64,000 bases of DNA, taken from assembly GCA_046331175.1 (NCBI GenBank), contig JAXLRI010000018.1, forward strand, positions 4,428 to 68,427. Reading direction: 5' to 3'. Below are positions 8,522 to 16,673 of this stretch, piece by piece. The stretch comes from JAWKIW01 sp046331175 (GTDB taxonomy: Bacteria; Actinomycetota; Acidimicrobiia; Acidimicrobiales; Acidimicrobilacustridaceae). The translations under genes were made by a program, and so were the position numbers. The notes under the pieces were generated by a model. That model had not been told where the DNA came from. It saw only the letters and a program-made list of their open reading frames with translations, and ran no database searches. Position 1 is the first letter of the stretch. The number at the start of each line of letters is the position of its first letter.

Positions 8522-8535
8522 TGAACCGGCGTTCA
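8522..8535. promoter_or_regulatory. Palindromic operator TGAAC-CGGC-GTTCA, copy 3
   Basis: A perfect 5-bp-arm inverted repeat lying in the 199-bp gap before the amidohydrolase gene, about 40 nt upstream of a TAGGGT hexamer at 8576-8581 that could be its -10 element. The flanks TTGAAC...GTTCAA extend the arms by one base on each side. It could also serve the minus-strand lipoprotein genes starting at 8448. Confidence 0.6.
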
Positions 8536-8647
8536 ACGGTCTGAACCATCACTCGACAGAGGGCCGCTCCTCCTCTAGGGTGAGCCTGGTCGGCCCGGGT
8601 GCACCGCCCCCGCCGGCAGGCAGCCGAGGCACCACAAGGGGGACGCC

Positions 8648-9919
8648 GTGAAGGCCGAAGACATGATCCTCGTGAGCGTCGACGACCACATCGTCGAGCC
8701 GCCCGACATGTTCGACAACCACCTGAGCGGGAAGTACGCCGATCGCAAGCCCTACATCCACCGCACCTCGCGCGGCACCGATGTGTGGATCTACGAGGGC
8801 CAGCGCATCGCCAACCTCGCCATCAACGCCGTCGCCGGCCGCCCCAAGGAGGAGTACGGCGTCGACCCCACGTCCTTCGAGCAGATCCGCCCCGGCTGCT
8901 ACGACGTGCACGAGCGGGTCAAGGACATGAGCGCGGCCGGCATCCTCGGTTCGATGAACTTCCCGTCGTTCCCCGGCTTCTGCGGCCGCCTGTTCGCCGA
9001 CACCGACGACAAGGACTACGCCCACGCCGTCCTGCAGGCCTACAACGACTGGCACATCGACGAGTGGTGCGGCGCCTACCCCGACCGCTTCATGCCGCTG
9101 GCCATCCCCGCCATGTGGAGCGCCGAGCTGACCGCCGCCGAGGTGCGACGGGTCGCCGCCAAGGGCTGCCACGCCATCACCTTCAGCGAGAACCCGTCGG
9201 TGCTCGGCTACCCGAGCCTGCACGACACCTACTGGGACCCGGTGTGGGCGGCCTGCAGCGAGACCGGCGTCGTGCCGTGCATGCACATCGGCTCGTCGTC
9301 CCAGCTGGTGATCACGTCGCCCGACGCCCCGGCCGACGTGATGATCACCCTGCAGCCGATGAACCTCGTGCAGTGCGCGACCGACCTGGTGTGGTCGGGC
9401 ATCTTCCTGCGCTTCCCCGATCTCAAGATCGCCTTGAGCGAGGGCGGCATCGGCTGGATCCCCTACTTCCTCGAGCGCATCGACCGCACCTACGACCGCC
9501 ACCGCGCCTGGACGGGCCAGGACCTCAAGGGCCACGTGCCGTCCGAGCTGTTCAAGGAGCACGTCATCACGTGCTTCATCGACGACCCGGTGGGCGTGCG
9601 CAACCGCGAGCAGATCGGCATCGACATGATCACGTGGGAGTGCGACTACCCCCACTCCGACGCCGCCTGGCCCGACGCCCCCGAGTGCCTCGAGGTCGAG
9701 CTGGCCGACCTGTCCGACGCCGACGTGAACGCCATCACCTACGAGAACGCGTGCCGGCTGTTCGCCTTCGACCCGTTCTCCATCCGGCCCAAGGAGCAGA
9801 GCACCGTCGGCGCCCTGCGCGCCGAGGTCGCCGGCCACGACGTCGAGATCCGCTCCAGCGGCCAGACCATGAGCGGGGCCCGCACCGCCGCCGAGATCCA
9901 GGCCACCGCTACGGCCTGA
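8648..9919 (+). CDS. Amidohydrolase-2 family (ACMSD-like) metal-dependent hydrolase
   Basis: A 423-residue TIM-barrel protein of the amidohydrolase-2 group, which hydrolyses or decarboxylates ring compounds using a metal. The strand-1 motif appears as VDDHIVEPPDMF, with the metal-ligand position D-H rather than HxH. Other active-site candidates are MHIGSSS (mid-protein His) and ECDYPHSDAAWP (late Asp/His). Start is GTG behind an AAGGGGGAC site. It stands alone on the plus strand, with a TGAAC-N4-GTTCA operator upstream shared with the acyl-CoA genes. I infer a role in the same catabolic pathway; the substrate cannot be read from sequence. Confidence 0.82.
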   Translation: MKAEDMILVSVDDHIVEPPDMFDNHLSGKYADRKPYIHRTSRGTDVWIYEGQRIANLAINAVAGRPKEEYGVDPTSFEQIRPGCYDVHERVKDMSAAGILGSMNFPSFPGFCGRLFADTDDKDYAHAVLQAYNDWHIDEWCGAYPDRFMPLAIPAMWSAELTAAEVRRVAAKGCHAITFSENPSVLGYPSLHDTYWDPVWAACSETGVVPCMHIGSSSQLVITSPDAPADVMITLQPMNLVQCATDLVWSGIFLRFPDLKIALSEGGIGWIPYFLERIDRTYDRHRAWTGQDLKGHVPSELFKEHVITCFIDDPVGVRNREQIGIDMITWECDYPHSDAAWPDAPECLEVELADLSDADVNAITYENACRLFAFDPFSIRPKEQSTVGALRAEVAGHDVEIRSSGQTMSGARTAAEIQATATA

Positions 9920-9942
9920 TCCACGCCGGCGCGGTGGCCGGA

Positions 9943-10701
9943 TCAGCGGACGCGGTGCGGGGTGGACACCCGCACGGTCGTGCCCGGCGACCAGTGCACG
10001 AGCGGCTCGCCCTCGGCGGGCAGCCCGGCCGCTCCTACGAGGGCGTCGTCGAGGTGCAGCAGCCGGGCCCGGTGCAGCGGCCACGGCGGGTGGTCGGCCT
10101 GCGCGTAGCGCACGGTGTCACCGGCGTGGCTGTAGAGCCGCCACCGGGCGGTGAGCCAGTGGTCGAGGTCGCCCAGCTCGTCGGCTGCGAACGGATCGCC
10201 CACCTCGACGGCCACCGCGCTGGTGACGGGCGCCGGCTCGGGCCACCGGCGCCGGCACCGGTAGGTCACCACCGAGCCGACGTGCTCGACCCGCATGCGC
10301 GACCAGAAGTACGGCAGGCGGTAGGCCCCCCGACCGGTGAGGACCGCTCCGAGGCGACCCGCGTCGAGGGACAGGAACCACACCGCGCTGGCCCCGTCGG
10401 GACCGGTGACGTAGGTGCGCACGTTCGTCTCGGGGAACCGCCCCACCCATGGGAGGATCGGCATGCCCGGGACCGTGACCTCCATCTCGAACGGGACGAG
10501 CCCGACCCAGGCCGATCCGTCGAAGGTCTCGACCGTGAGCCCGGCCGGCAGCAGCCGCTGGACCAGCGCCGGGTCGACCCGCCAGTGCACGAAGGTGAGG
10601 GTCCGCCAGCCGTGCAGCATCACTGGTCGCCGCACCGGCGACGGGCACACCGGGCTGATCGTTCCGGTCTGCTCGACCGCGAGCTCCATCGTCGCCGCCA
10701 T
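9943..10701 (-). CDS. DUF2071 (YqjF-like) protein
   Basis: A 252-residue protein of the DUF2071/YqjF type. Recognisable parts are MLHGWRTLTFVHWRVDPALV, the GLTVETFDGSAWVGLVPFEM strand and a NVRTYV segment. No catalytic residues are known for the family. The start ATG (MAATMELAVEQ) has a strong GAGAGGAGG site 6-7 nt upstream, which rules out a longer reading. It diverges from a TetR gene, and a 22-bp near-palindrome overlaps the start of that gene, so the TetR protein probably controls both. Confidence 0.78.
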   Translation of the reverse strand: MAATMELAVEQTGTISPVCPSPVRRPVMLHGWRTLTFVHWRVDPALVQRLLPAGLTVETFDGSAWVGLVPFEMEVTVPGMPILPWVGRFPETNVRTYVTGPDGASAVWFLSLDAGRLGAVLTGRGAYRLPYFWSRMRVEHVGSVVTYRCRRRWPEPAPVTSAVAVEVGDPFAADELGDLDHWLTARWRLYSHAGDTVRYAQADHPPWPLHRARLLHLDDALVGAAGLPAEGEPLVHWSPGTTVRVSTPHRVR

Positions 10702-10765
10702 GGCCGCCTCCTCTCGTGGGCGCCACCACGTCGGTGGATCCACCCGTTCGCCTACGTTCGGGGCT

Positions 10766-10787
10766 ATCATACATACGTATGAATGAT
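10766..10787. promoter_or_regulatory. TetR-type operator overlapping promoter and start codon
   Basis: A 22-bp inverted repeat with one mismatched pair, centred on CATACGTATG. It lies in the divergent gap and includes the ATG of the TetR gene. A TATCAT hexamer at 10765-10770 lies 8 nt before that ATG, so the transcript is probably leaderless and the operator covers both the -10 and the initiation site. Confidence 0.7.
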
Positions 10788-11459
10788 TCGTCCACCCGAC
10801 CAGCGGCGCGACCAACGGCCCGACCAGCTGCTCGGCCGGCAGCCCGGCGGGCCCGGCGATCCCCCGCCGACGACCCGGCGACGGCCGACACCCGCGCCCG
10901 GCTGCTCGAGGCCGCCCGCACGACGGTGCGCGACCACGGCCTCGCCGGCGCCACCTCGCGCCAGATCACCTCCGCTGCCGGGGCCAACCTGGCCGCCATC
11001 ACGTACCACTTCGGGTCGAAGGACGATCTCATCGCCGAGGCGCTGTTCGACGACCTCGACCGCCGCGTGCGACCCGCCCTCGAGCTGTTCGACCAGGCCG
11101 ACGACGCCACCACCGCGCTGGTGCTCGCCGTCCAGCAGCTGACGAGCGAGCTCGACCGCTCCCGCGACGACGCCCTCGCCTACCTCGAGACCCTGCTGCT
11201 GGCCACGCGCGACGCCCGCTACCGCCGGCGGGCGCTGGCGCTGTACCGAGACCTGGGCGATCGCCTCGCCGAGCTGCTGGCTCGCCTCATCGACGAGGGC
11301 GTCGTGCCCGGCTGGGTCGACCCGGTGCCGATGGCGTCGCTGGTGCTGGCCATCGCCAACGGCATCGCCCTGCAGGGCTGCCTCGACCCGAAGGGCCCGC
11401 CCCCGTCCGCGCTGGCCGGCCAGTTCGCCGGCATCCTCCTCGCCGTGGCCAACCCCTGA
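10779..11459 (+). CDS. TetR family transcriptional regulator
   Basis: A 226-residue TetR-type regulator. After a low-complexity, Arg/Ala/Pro-rich N-terminal arm (about residues 6-35) comes the HTH with ATSRQITSAAGANLAAITYH, which is the CecR/YbiH-like form of the domain. A helical ligand-binding part follows. The ATG lies inside a 22-bp palindrome and has no ribosome-binding site, pointing to a leaderless autoregulated message. A divergent DUF2071 gene is the likely target. The basic arm may add non-specific DNA contacts. Start fairly confident; effector unknown. Confidence 0.88.
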   Translation: MNDSSTRPAARPTARPAARPAARRARRSPADDPATADTRARLLEAARTTVRDHGLAGATSRQITSAAGANLAAITYHFGSKDDLIAEALFDDLDRRVRPALELFDQADDATTALVLAVQQLTSELDRSRDDALAYLETLLLATRDARYRRRALALYRDLGDRLAELLARLIDEGVVPGWVDPVPMASLVLAIANGIALQGCLDPKGPPPSALAGQFAGILLAVANP

Positions 11460-11557
11460 CCGCACCCCATCTCATCTTCCCCTGGGCAGGCCGGGCTCCG
11501 GGGTGCAGACTGGGTGGGACGTCGTCGGCACCGGGGGGTGCCAAAGGGGGTCGGGCC

Positions 11558-11995
11558 ATGCGCGTCGACCACATCTTGCACGACAAGGGCTCGTTCGTCG
11601 CGACCGTCGACCCGAGCGCCTCCCTCCTCGAGGTGACCTGCGCCCTCGCCGCCCACGACGTGGGCGCGCTGGTGGTGTCGCGGGACGGCGCGTCGATCGA
11701 CGGCATCGTGTCCGAGCGCGACCTGGCCCGTGCCGTCGCCCAGCGGGGTGCCGCTGCGCTCGTCGAGCCGGTCACCACGGCCATGTCCACCGATGTGCGG
11801 ACCTGCCGAGCCGACGACACGGTCGACAGCCTGGCGGCGACCATGACCGCGCAGCGCGTGCGCCACCTCCCCGTCGTGGACGGCGCCGGGCTCCTGGCCG
11901 GGATCGTGAGCATCGGCGACGTCGTGAAGCACCGGCTCGGCGAGCTCGAGACCGAGAACGGCACCCTGCACGCGTACCTGCACTCGGGCCGCTGA
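11558..11995 (+). CDS. CBS-pair domain protein
   Basis: A 145-residue stand-alone Bateman module. Two CBS motifs occupy about residues 8-60 and 72-130, visible as VGALVVSRDGASIDGIVSERD and RHLPVVDGAGLLAGIVSIGD. Such pairs bind adenine nucleotides or related ligands and report energy state. The protein has no fused effector domain, so it may act through a partner. Start ATG follows an AAAGGGGG site. A 13-bp perfect hairpin 26 nt after the stop probably terminates this single-gene unit. Confidence 0.88.
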   Translation: MRVDHILHDKGSFVATVDPSASLLEVTCALAAHDVGALVVSRDGASIDGIVSERDLARAVAQRGAAALVEPVTTAMSTDVRTCRADDTVDSLAATMTAQRVRHLPVVDGAGLLAGIVSIGDVVKHRLGELETENGTLHAYLHSGR

Positions 11996-12021
11996 CCACG
12001 GCCCACCCAGCGCCGAGCGCG

Positions 12022-12057
12022 CCGGTGGCCCGGGCCGTGGAGGACCCGGGCCACCGG
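12022..12057 (+). terminator. Hairpin terminator after CBS gene
   Basis: A perfect 13-bp inverted repeat (CCGGTGGCCCGGG arms) with a 10-nt loop, 26 nt downstream of the CBS stop. There is no U-tract, as is common for high-GC actinobacterial terminators. It could also slow readthrough from the convergent PepSY-like gene. Confidence 0.6.
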
Positions 12058-12122
12058 ACGCCGTCACCGGTGCATCGCCGGAGGGAGGCGCAGGGAGGAG
12101 GCGGTGACGACGATCGGAACGA

Positions 12123-12599
12123 TCAGGCGGGGCCGTTCTCGATGCTCGTCACCGCGAACGAGGCGTCGAGCTTGACCGTCACCTCGGAGCCGTCGGCCTT
12201 GGTGACGTGGGCCTCGTAGGCCGCGCCCTCGGCGTCGGTCTCCACGCGGTCCACGGTGCCGTCGGGCACGGCGGCCTTGGCGGCGTCGGTCACCTTGGTG
12301 GCGGTGTCACCGGTGAGGAGCTCCTCCTTGGTGCCGTTCTGGCCGACGTGACCGCCCTTGGCCTTGTCGAAGCCCTGGGGCGCGCCCTGGGGCCGCTGGC
12401 CCTGCGGAGACGCCTGGCCCTGCGGCGGGGTCTGACCCTGGGCGGGAGCCTGCTGCTGGGCCGTCGCCGGCTGCTGGGCCGGGGCGGTGGTGGTCTGGGC
12501 GCTGGAGATGGCCGGGGCGGCGACGAGTGCGCCGAACAGGCCGCCGGCGGCCAGGGCACCGCTGATGGCGGCGACCCGGAGGGAGGTGGGGGTGGGCAT
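12123..12599 (-). CDS. Secreted PepSY-like protein with Gln/Pro-rich linker
   Basis: A 158-residue exported protein. It has a signal peptide (cleavage near ISSAQ) and a Gln/Pro/Ala-rich linker (about 32-80) with repeats such as QGQTPPQGQASPQGQ. The C-terminal domain (about 88-158) reads TKVTDAAKAAVPDGTVDRVE then YEAHVTKADGSEVTVKLDAS, matching the shape of PepSY-type domains. These often inhibit proteases or sense signals outside the cell. ATG start follows an AAAGGGA site; an upstream in-frame start is ignored because it lacks one. It has no lipobox or transmembrane anchor after the signal. Specific role unknown. Confidence 0.75.
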   Translation of the reverse strand: MPTPTSLRVAAISGALAAGGLFGALVAAPAISSAQTTTAPAQQPATAQQQAPAQGQTPPQGQASPQGQRPQGAPQGFDKAKGGHVGQNGTKEELLTGDTATKVTDAAKAAVPDGTVDRVETDAEGAAYEAHVTKADGSEVTVKLDASFAVTSIENGPA

Positions 12600-12716
12600 G
12601 GTGGTCCCTTTCGCATCGGGTTGGGTGGTGCGACGACCACCATCTCCCGGGCCGGTCAACCGCTCGTAAGCCCGCCCGAAGGATCTCGTAAGAAGGTGCG
12701 GACCGTGCCCGAGCGC

Positions 12717-12773
12717 GCCGCCGGCGCCCCCACCGCCGTCGGACCAGGACGAAGCGGTGGGGGCGCCGGCGGC
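12717..12773 (-). terminator. Perfect 20-bp inverted repeat, terminator
   Basis: Two perfectly complementary 20-nt arms (12717-12736 and 12754-12773) separated by 17 nt. It lies downstream of the minus-strand gene ending at 12827 and upstream of the PepSY-like gene. It is the strongest hairpin in the window and has no U-tract. Most likely an intrinsic terminator that insulates the two genes. Confidence 0.65.
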
Positions 12774-12826
12774 TGATCGGTCACCTGGCGGAGGGGCCGG
12801 TGCCGACCGAGCGGCGGCCGGTCAGG

Positions 12827-14647
12827 TCACCCGGCGGGCGGCGGGACGAAGAAGCCCACCACGTCGCCGATCACCTGGACCGAGCCCGAGTTGTTGCGGA
12901 TCTTGATCTTGCCGTCGACGTCGACCCGGGCGATCACCAGGTTCGGGATCGTCTCGCCGGCCCGCCAGTTGAGGCTGGAGGCGTCGGGCTGGGTCTGGTC
13001 GGCGGGCCACACCGTCAGGTGCGACGCCGCCGAGGCCTGGGTGACGGTCACGTTGAGGACCACCGCGGTGGCCCCGACCGGGACGCCGCCCACGTTGGTG
13101 ACCGTCGCCTCCCGGGTCTCGCCCGCCCCGAAGGCCCCGGTGAGGCCGGTGCCGTCGCGGGTGTCGATGATCCGAGCCGGAGGCGTGCCGACGAAGCCGT
13201 CGGTGAGCGTCGGTGTTGGCGACGTGTAGTAGCCGACCACGTCACCGATCACGTCGACCGTGCCCGAGTTGTTCCGCAGCTTGACGTGCCCGGCGCTGTC
13301 GAGCTTCACGATCACCAGGTTCGGGATGGTCTGGTGGGCGGCCCAGTTGAGGTTCGACGCGTTCGGCTGGCCCTGGTCGGCCGGCCACACGGTGAGGTGC
13401 GACGCCTCGGAGGGCGCGCTGGCCGTCACGTTGATCGCCACCGCGGTGGCCCCGGCCGGCACCCCGCCGTGGCCGCTCACGGCCAGCTCGCGGGTCTCGC
13501 CCGGCCCGAACGGATCGGTCAGCCCGACGTCGTCGCGGGTGTCGAGGATGCGGGCCGGCTGCACGCCGGTGTAGCCGTCACCCGTCGGGGCGTAGTAGCC
13601 CACGACGTCGGCGATCACCTGGGCGTTGCCCGCCTGGTTGCGGATCGACACCTTGCCACCGGCGCCCACCTTCACCTTGACCAGGTTGGGGATGGTCTGG
13701 CCGGCGACCCAGTTCAGGTTCGAGGTGTCGGGCTGGGTGCCGCCGGCGGGCCACAGCCGCAGGTCGGATCCGGCCGTCGTCTGGGTGACCGTCACGTTGA
13801 GCACGACCGACGTGGCGTCGGCGGGCACGCCGCCGACGTTCAGCACGGTGAGGTCGCGCGTCTGGCCGGGACCGAAGGCTCCGGTGAGGCCGGTGCCGTC
13901 ACGGGTGTCGAGGATCCGGGCCGGCTGCACGCCGGTGAAGTAGGTCTGGGGCGCGGCGGCCACGGTGCGGGCCAGACCGCCGGCGACCACCGTCGTCGAC
14001 CCCGCCGGCGGGTTGCCGGTGAAGGCGGCGTTGGGGATCCAGTGCTTGGTCTCGCCCGACGCGTACTGCTGGTCGACGATGAAGCCCTCGATGCCGACCC
14101 CGACGCCGTTGTAGGTGGTCTGGGCCAGCGGCGACGGCGTGGTCACCTGGAAGCTGAAGAACTGAGCGCTGTCGACCGAGGTCTGGGGAAGGGCCACCTG
14201 GGGCCCGTGCCAGTGCAGCACCTTGCGGCCGTTGGCCGTCTCGACCGCACAGGTCCAGCCCGAGACGAGCGTGCCGGGCTGGTTGGTGTTGTTCGTGCTG
14301 ACGTCGTTCTTGTTGGTCCGCTGGTCGCCGCACGCCGGGTTGGTCCAGCCGTTGGGCACCACGACCTGGACGTCGACGGTGGTGTCATCGGCGCCGTTGA
14401 ACGGCACCGTCTGCTCGAACGGCGCCCGCAACCACAGCGTCTGGGTGGTGCCGGGTGCGTAGGGCGGGGTCGAACCCACCGCCCCCGTACCGCCCGAGGT
14501 GTTCGGGGCGTACCCGAAGCCCGCCGCCGCCGGGAAGCTGGCGTGGGCCAGCGCTGGCAGGGCGCTCGCTGCGGTGACCGTGACCACCGCGGCGGCTCCG
14601 ACCGCCAACCGCCGCGCGCGGGCGCGACGGATCGATCCTCCGTGCAT
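12827..14647 (-). CDS. Secreted protein: divergent YcnI-like domain plus three 115-residue repeats
   Basis: A 606-residue exported protein. The signal peptide ends ALPALA and the mature chain would start with His (HASFPAAAG). Residues about 37-235 align by eye with the YcnI/DUF1775 protein at 15647: a TVDVQVVVPNGW strand, GWTCAVE, VLHWHGPQVAL, FFSFQV and GETKHWIP occur in the same order. Three repeats follow, each opening with PARILDTRDGTGLTGAFGPG, passing through LTVWPAD and NLNW, and closing IRNNSG...VIGDVVGYY. These repeats occur in actinobacterial surface proteins. I infer a wall-associated metal-binding protein. Start ATG has a GAGGGAG site upstream. Confidence 0.75.
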   Translation of the reverse strand: MHGGSIRRARARRLAVGAAAVVTVTAASALPALAHASFPAAAGFGYAPNTSGGTGAVGSTPPYAPGTTQTLWLRAPFEQTVPFNGADDTTVDVQVVVPNGWTNPACGDQRTNKNDVSTNNTNQPGTLVSGWTCAVETANGRKVLHWHGPQVALPQTSVDSAQFFSFQVTTPSPLAQTTYNGVGVGIEGFIVDQQYASGETKHWIPNAAFTGNPPAGSTTVVAGGLARTVAAAPQTYFTGVQPARILDTRDGTGLTGAFGPGQTRDLTVLNVGGVPADATSVVLNVTVTQTTAGSDLRLWPAGGTQPDTSNLNWVAGQTIPNLVKVKVGAGGKVSIRNQAGNAQVIADVVGYYAPTGDGYTGVQPARILDTRDDVGLTDPFGPGETRELAVSGHGGVPAGATAVAINVTASAPSEASHLTVWPADQGQPNASNLNWAAHQTIPNLVIVKLDSAGHVKLRNNSGTVDVIGDVVGYYTSPTPTLTDGFVGTPPARIIDTRDGTGLTGAFGAGETREATVTNVGGVPVGATAVVLNVTVTQASAASHLTVWPADQTQPDASSLNWRAGETIPNLVIARVDVDGKIKIRNNSGSVQVIGDVVGFFVPPPAG

Positions 14648-14799
14648 GTCTGTGCTCCCTCGTCTGCGCCGGGATCGCTCCCCGGCAGCCCTCCCGGCCA
14701 GCCGATCCCTGGCCGTCGAGGCAGGTAGTCGCCGGCACCGCCCCGCGAGTTCCCGACGGTCCGTGATTCTCCGGGAGCACCGCGCGCGAGACTCGGGCG

Positions 14800-15636
14800 G
14801 TGAGCGGATCGGACCTCGTCGTGCGCCGGATCCGGCTGGACTACCCCGACGGCTTCGATCCGCTGTGGAACCCCCGCTTCCCGGAGTTCGCGGCGGCCGC
14901 CAACGGCATCTCGCTGCTGATGCCCTACGCGGAGCCGTACTTCGTGCACACCGCCCACACCGCGCTGGCCGACCTCGAGGACGACGCCTTGCGCGACCGC
15001 ACCCTCGACTTCATGCGCCAGGAGGGCCAGCACCACCGCCAGCACCGGCGGTTCAACGACCACCTGCTCGCCCGCTACCCCCGACTCGACCGCCTCGAGC
15101 GGCGGATCGAGCGCACCTACGGCTGGTTCGACCGCACCCGCAGCCTTCGCTTCAACGTGGCCTTCTCGGCCGGCTCGGAGTGCATCGCCTACGCGCTGGC
15201 CCGCTGGACCGAGAAGCACCTGGCGCGGCTGTTCGACGACGCCGACCCCGTCGCCTCGACGCTGTACCTGTGGCACCTCGCCGAGGAGGTGGAGCACAAG
15301 GAGGCGGCCTTCGACGTGTTCGAGGCCGTCGACGGCTCGCGCCTGCGCTACGCCTGGGCGACCACCATCTCGGTGGTGCTCCTGGCGTGGTTCGTGTGGC
15401 GGGCGGCGCTGGTGCAGCTGGCCGGCGAGGGACGGGCCTGGTACCCGGTCACGTGGTTCCGCCTCACCCGTTGGTCGGTGAGCCTGGCCTTCACGATGCT
15501 GCCGACGCTGGCCGTCTCGGCCCTCCCCGGTCACCACCCGAGCCGGTTCGCCGACCCCGTGTACCTGCCGGCGTGGCTGCGCCAGTACGACCCCGACACC
15601 GGGACCATCCCCGTGTGGCGGGCCGACGCCGCCTGA
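14800..15636 (+). CDS. PF10118-type metal-dependent hydrolase (ferritin-like fold)
   Basis: A 278-residue protein matching the family annotated as predicted metal-dependent hydrolase (PF10118). Metal ligands are visible in FMRQEGQHHRQHRRFN and LWHLAEEVEHKEAAFDV, the ExxH-type motifs of a di-iron helical bundle. A hydrophobic helix (VVLLAWFVWRAALVQLA) near residue 195 suggests membrane association. The start is GTG (VSGSDLVVRR), preceded 6 nt upstream by GAGACT rather than a ribosome-binding site, so it may be leaderless. The true reaction of the family is not settled. Confidence 0.8.
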   Translation: MSGSDLVVRRIRLDYPDGFDPLWNPRFPEFAAAANGISLLMPYAEPYFVHTAHTALADLEDDALRDRTLDFMRQEGQHHRQHRRFNDHLLARYPRLDRLERRIERTYGWFDRTRSLRFNVAFSAGSECIAYALARWTEKHLARLFDDADPVASTLYLWHLAEEVEHKEAAFDVFEAVDGSRLRYAWATTISVVLLAWFVWRAALVQLAGEGRAWYPVTWFRLTRWSVSLAFTMLPTLAVSALPGHHPSRFADPVYLPAWLRQYDPDTGTIPVWRADAA

Positions 15637-15646
15637 GCGCCAGCGG

Positions 15647-16477
15647 CTACTTCAGCGCCGAGCCCGACCTGGGCGACGCACCGCCGCCCGACGGGGCCGG
15701 CGCCGGGGCGGCACCGCGCCGGGCGATGACCAGTGCGGCCAGGGCGAGACCGAAGGCGACCACCGCGACGCCGAGCCCCACGGAGGCCAGCGCCGTGCTC
15801 GTGCTGTCCGACGACGCCGCGACCGCGGGCGTCGCGGCCGCGACCACCGACGGCGCCGTGCTCGCCTTGGCCGAGGTGGCGGTCGCCCCCTCGGGTGCCA
15901 CCGCTGCGCCATGCGCATCGCGGGCCGCGATGACCGCCGCCGGGTCGGCGGTCACCTGCAGGCTCGGCGCCGGCAGCGACGGCTCCTGACCGTTGGTCGG
16001 CTTCTCGATCCAGGCGACCTCCTCGCCGCCGTCGTAGATCTGGATGGTCGGGAAGTAGAGGCGGTCCACCCCGGTGGGGATGGGGCCCATCGACACCTCG
16101 AAGTCCTGGAACTCGTCGGGGCCGATGCGACCGCCCTCCCACGTGATGGTCGACACGGCTTCGATCGGTTGGTTGCCGGTGCCCGCCGACGCGGTGGGCC
16201 GGAACTTCTCCACGGTCGCCGTCCACCCTGGCGTCTGCCGGAGGCTCACCGAGGCGATCGGGGTGTCCTCGGGGAGCTTCACCCGCACCTTGACGGTCCC
16301 GTGGTCGGGTCGCTCGTTCGGGACGCGGAACGCCACGGTGGCGAAGGACCCCGGAGCGACCGCCGGCGGTTCGACGGTGACGTGGGCCAGCGCTGGGGCC
16401 GCCAGCACGGTGACCAGGACGAGCCCGGCGGCGAGGGCGGCCGACAGGCGCGCGGCGATGGTGGGACGGTGGACCAC
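15647..16477 (-). CDS. YcnI/DUF1775 domain protein, predicted copper-binding, membrane-anchored
   Basis: A 276-residue protein. The signal peptide ends APALA, so mature residue 1 is His (HVTVEPPAVAPGS). In characterised YcnI this N-terminal His forms a mono-histidine copper brace together with a Trp; candidates here are in STITWEGG and EVAWIEKP. The YcnI domain spans about residues 31-175 (FRVPNERPDHGTVKVRVKLP). An Ala/Ser/Thr-rich linker and a C-terminal membrane helix with an Arg-Arg tail follow. GTG start with GGGAGG site; longer readings upstream are excluded by that. It diverges from two other His1 secreted proteins. Copper binding is inferred from the family. Confidence 0.85.
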   Translation of the reverse strand: MVHRPTIAARLSAALAAGLVLVTVLAAPALAHVTVEPPAVAPGSFATVAFRVPNERPDHGTVKVRVKLPEDTPIASVSLRQTPGWTATVEKFRPTASAGTGNQPIEAVSTITWEGGRIGPDEFQDFEVSMGPIPTGVDRLYFPTIQIYDGGEEVAWIEKPTNGQEPSLPAPSLQVTADPAAVIAARDAHGAAVAPEGATATSAKASTAPSVVAAATPAVAASSDSTSTALASVGLGVAVVAFGLALAALVIARRGAAPAPAPSGGGASPRSGSALK

Positions 16478-16522
16478 GGATGCCTCCCTCCGAGCGGCAC
16501 GGGCGTCGGGTCGCCTGGCCTT

Positions 16523-16550
16523 GCGGGTTGGTACTGATCGCACAACCCGC
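16523..16550. promoter_or_regulatory. Inverted repeat GCGGGTTG-N12-CAACCCGC in divergent gap
   Basis: Perfect 8-bp arms with a 12-nt spacer, between the YcnI-like gene (minus) and the His1 protein gene (plus). A second short palindrome, GCACCGGTGC, is at 16573-16582. Position suits a shared operator; the 46-nt distance to the minus start would also allow a leader structure. No known box recognised. Confidence 0.4.
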
Positions 16551-16673
16551 CGCCCCTGTAAAGGCCCGATCTGCACCGGTGCGCCGCCAGCGAGAATCTG
16601 GTCGGCGGCCGGGAACTCCAGAACGTCGCCGAGCGACAAGTGGTCCGTCGAGGAGTCTCCTGGGAGGGATCTG

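Noticed and set aside
2691..8535. TGAAC-N4-GTTCA sites as LexA SOS boxes
   Set aside because: The core GAAC-N4-GTTC matches, but the outer base is T/A rather than the C/G of actinobacterial and Bacillus SOS boxes, and no downstream gene is a DNA-repair gene. Not fully excluded.
8549..10084. 511-codon minus-strand frame across the amidohydrolase
   Set aside because: Antisense shadow typical of very high GC; the plus-strand translation has clear family motifs.
12201..12776. Plus-strand frame opposite the PepSY-like gene
   Set aside because: Gly-rich shadow; the minus strand has a signal peptide, a ribosome-binding site and a recognisable domain.
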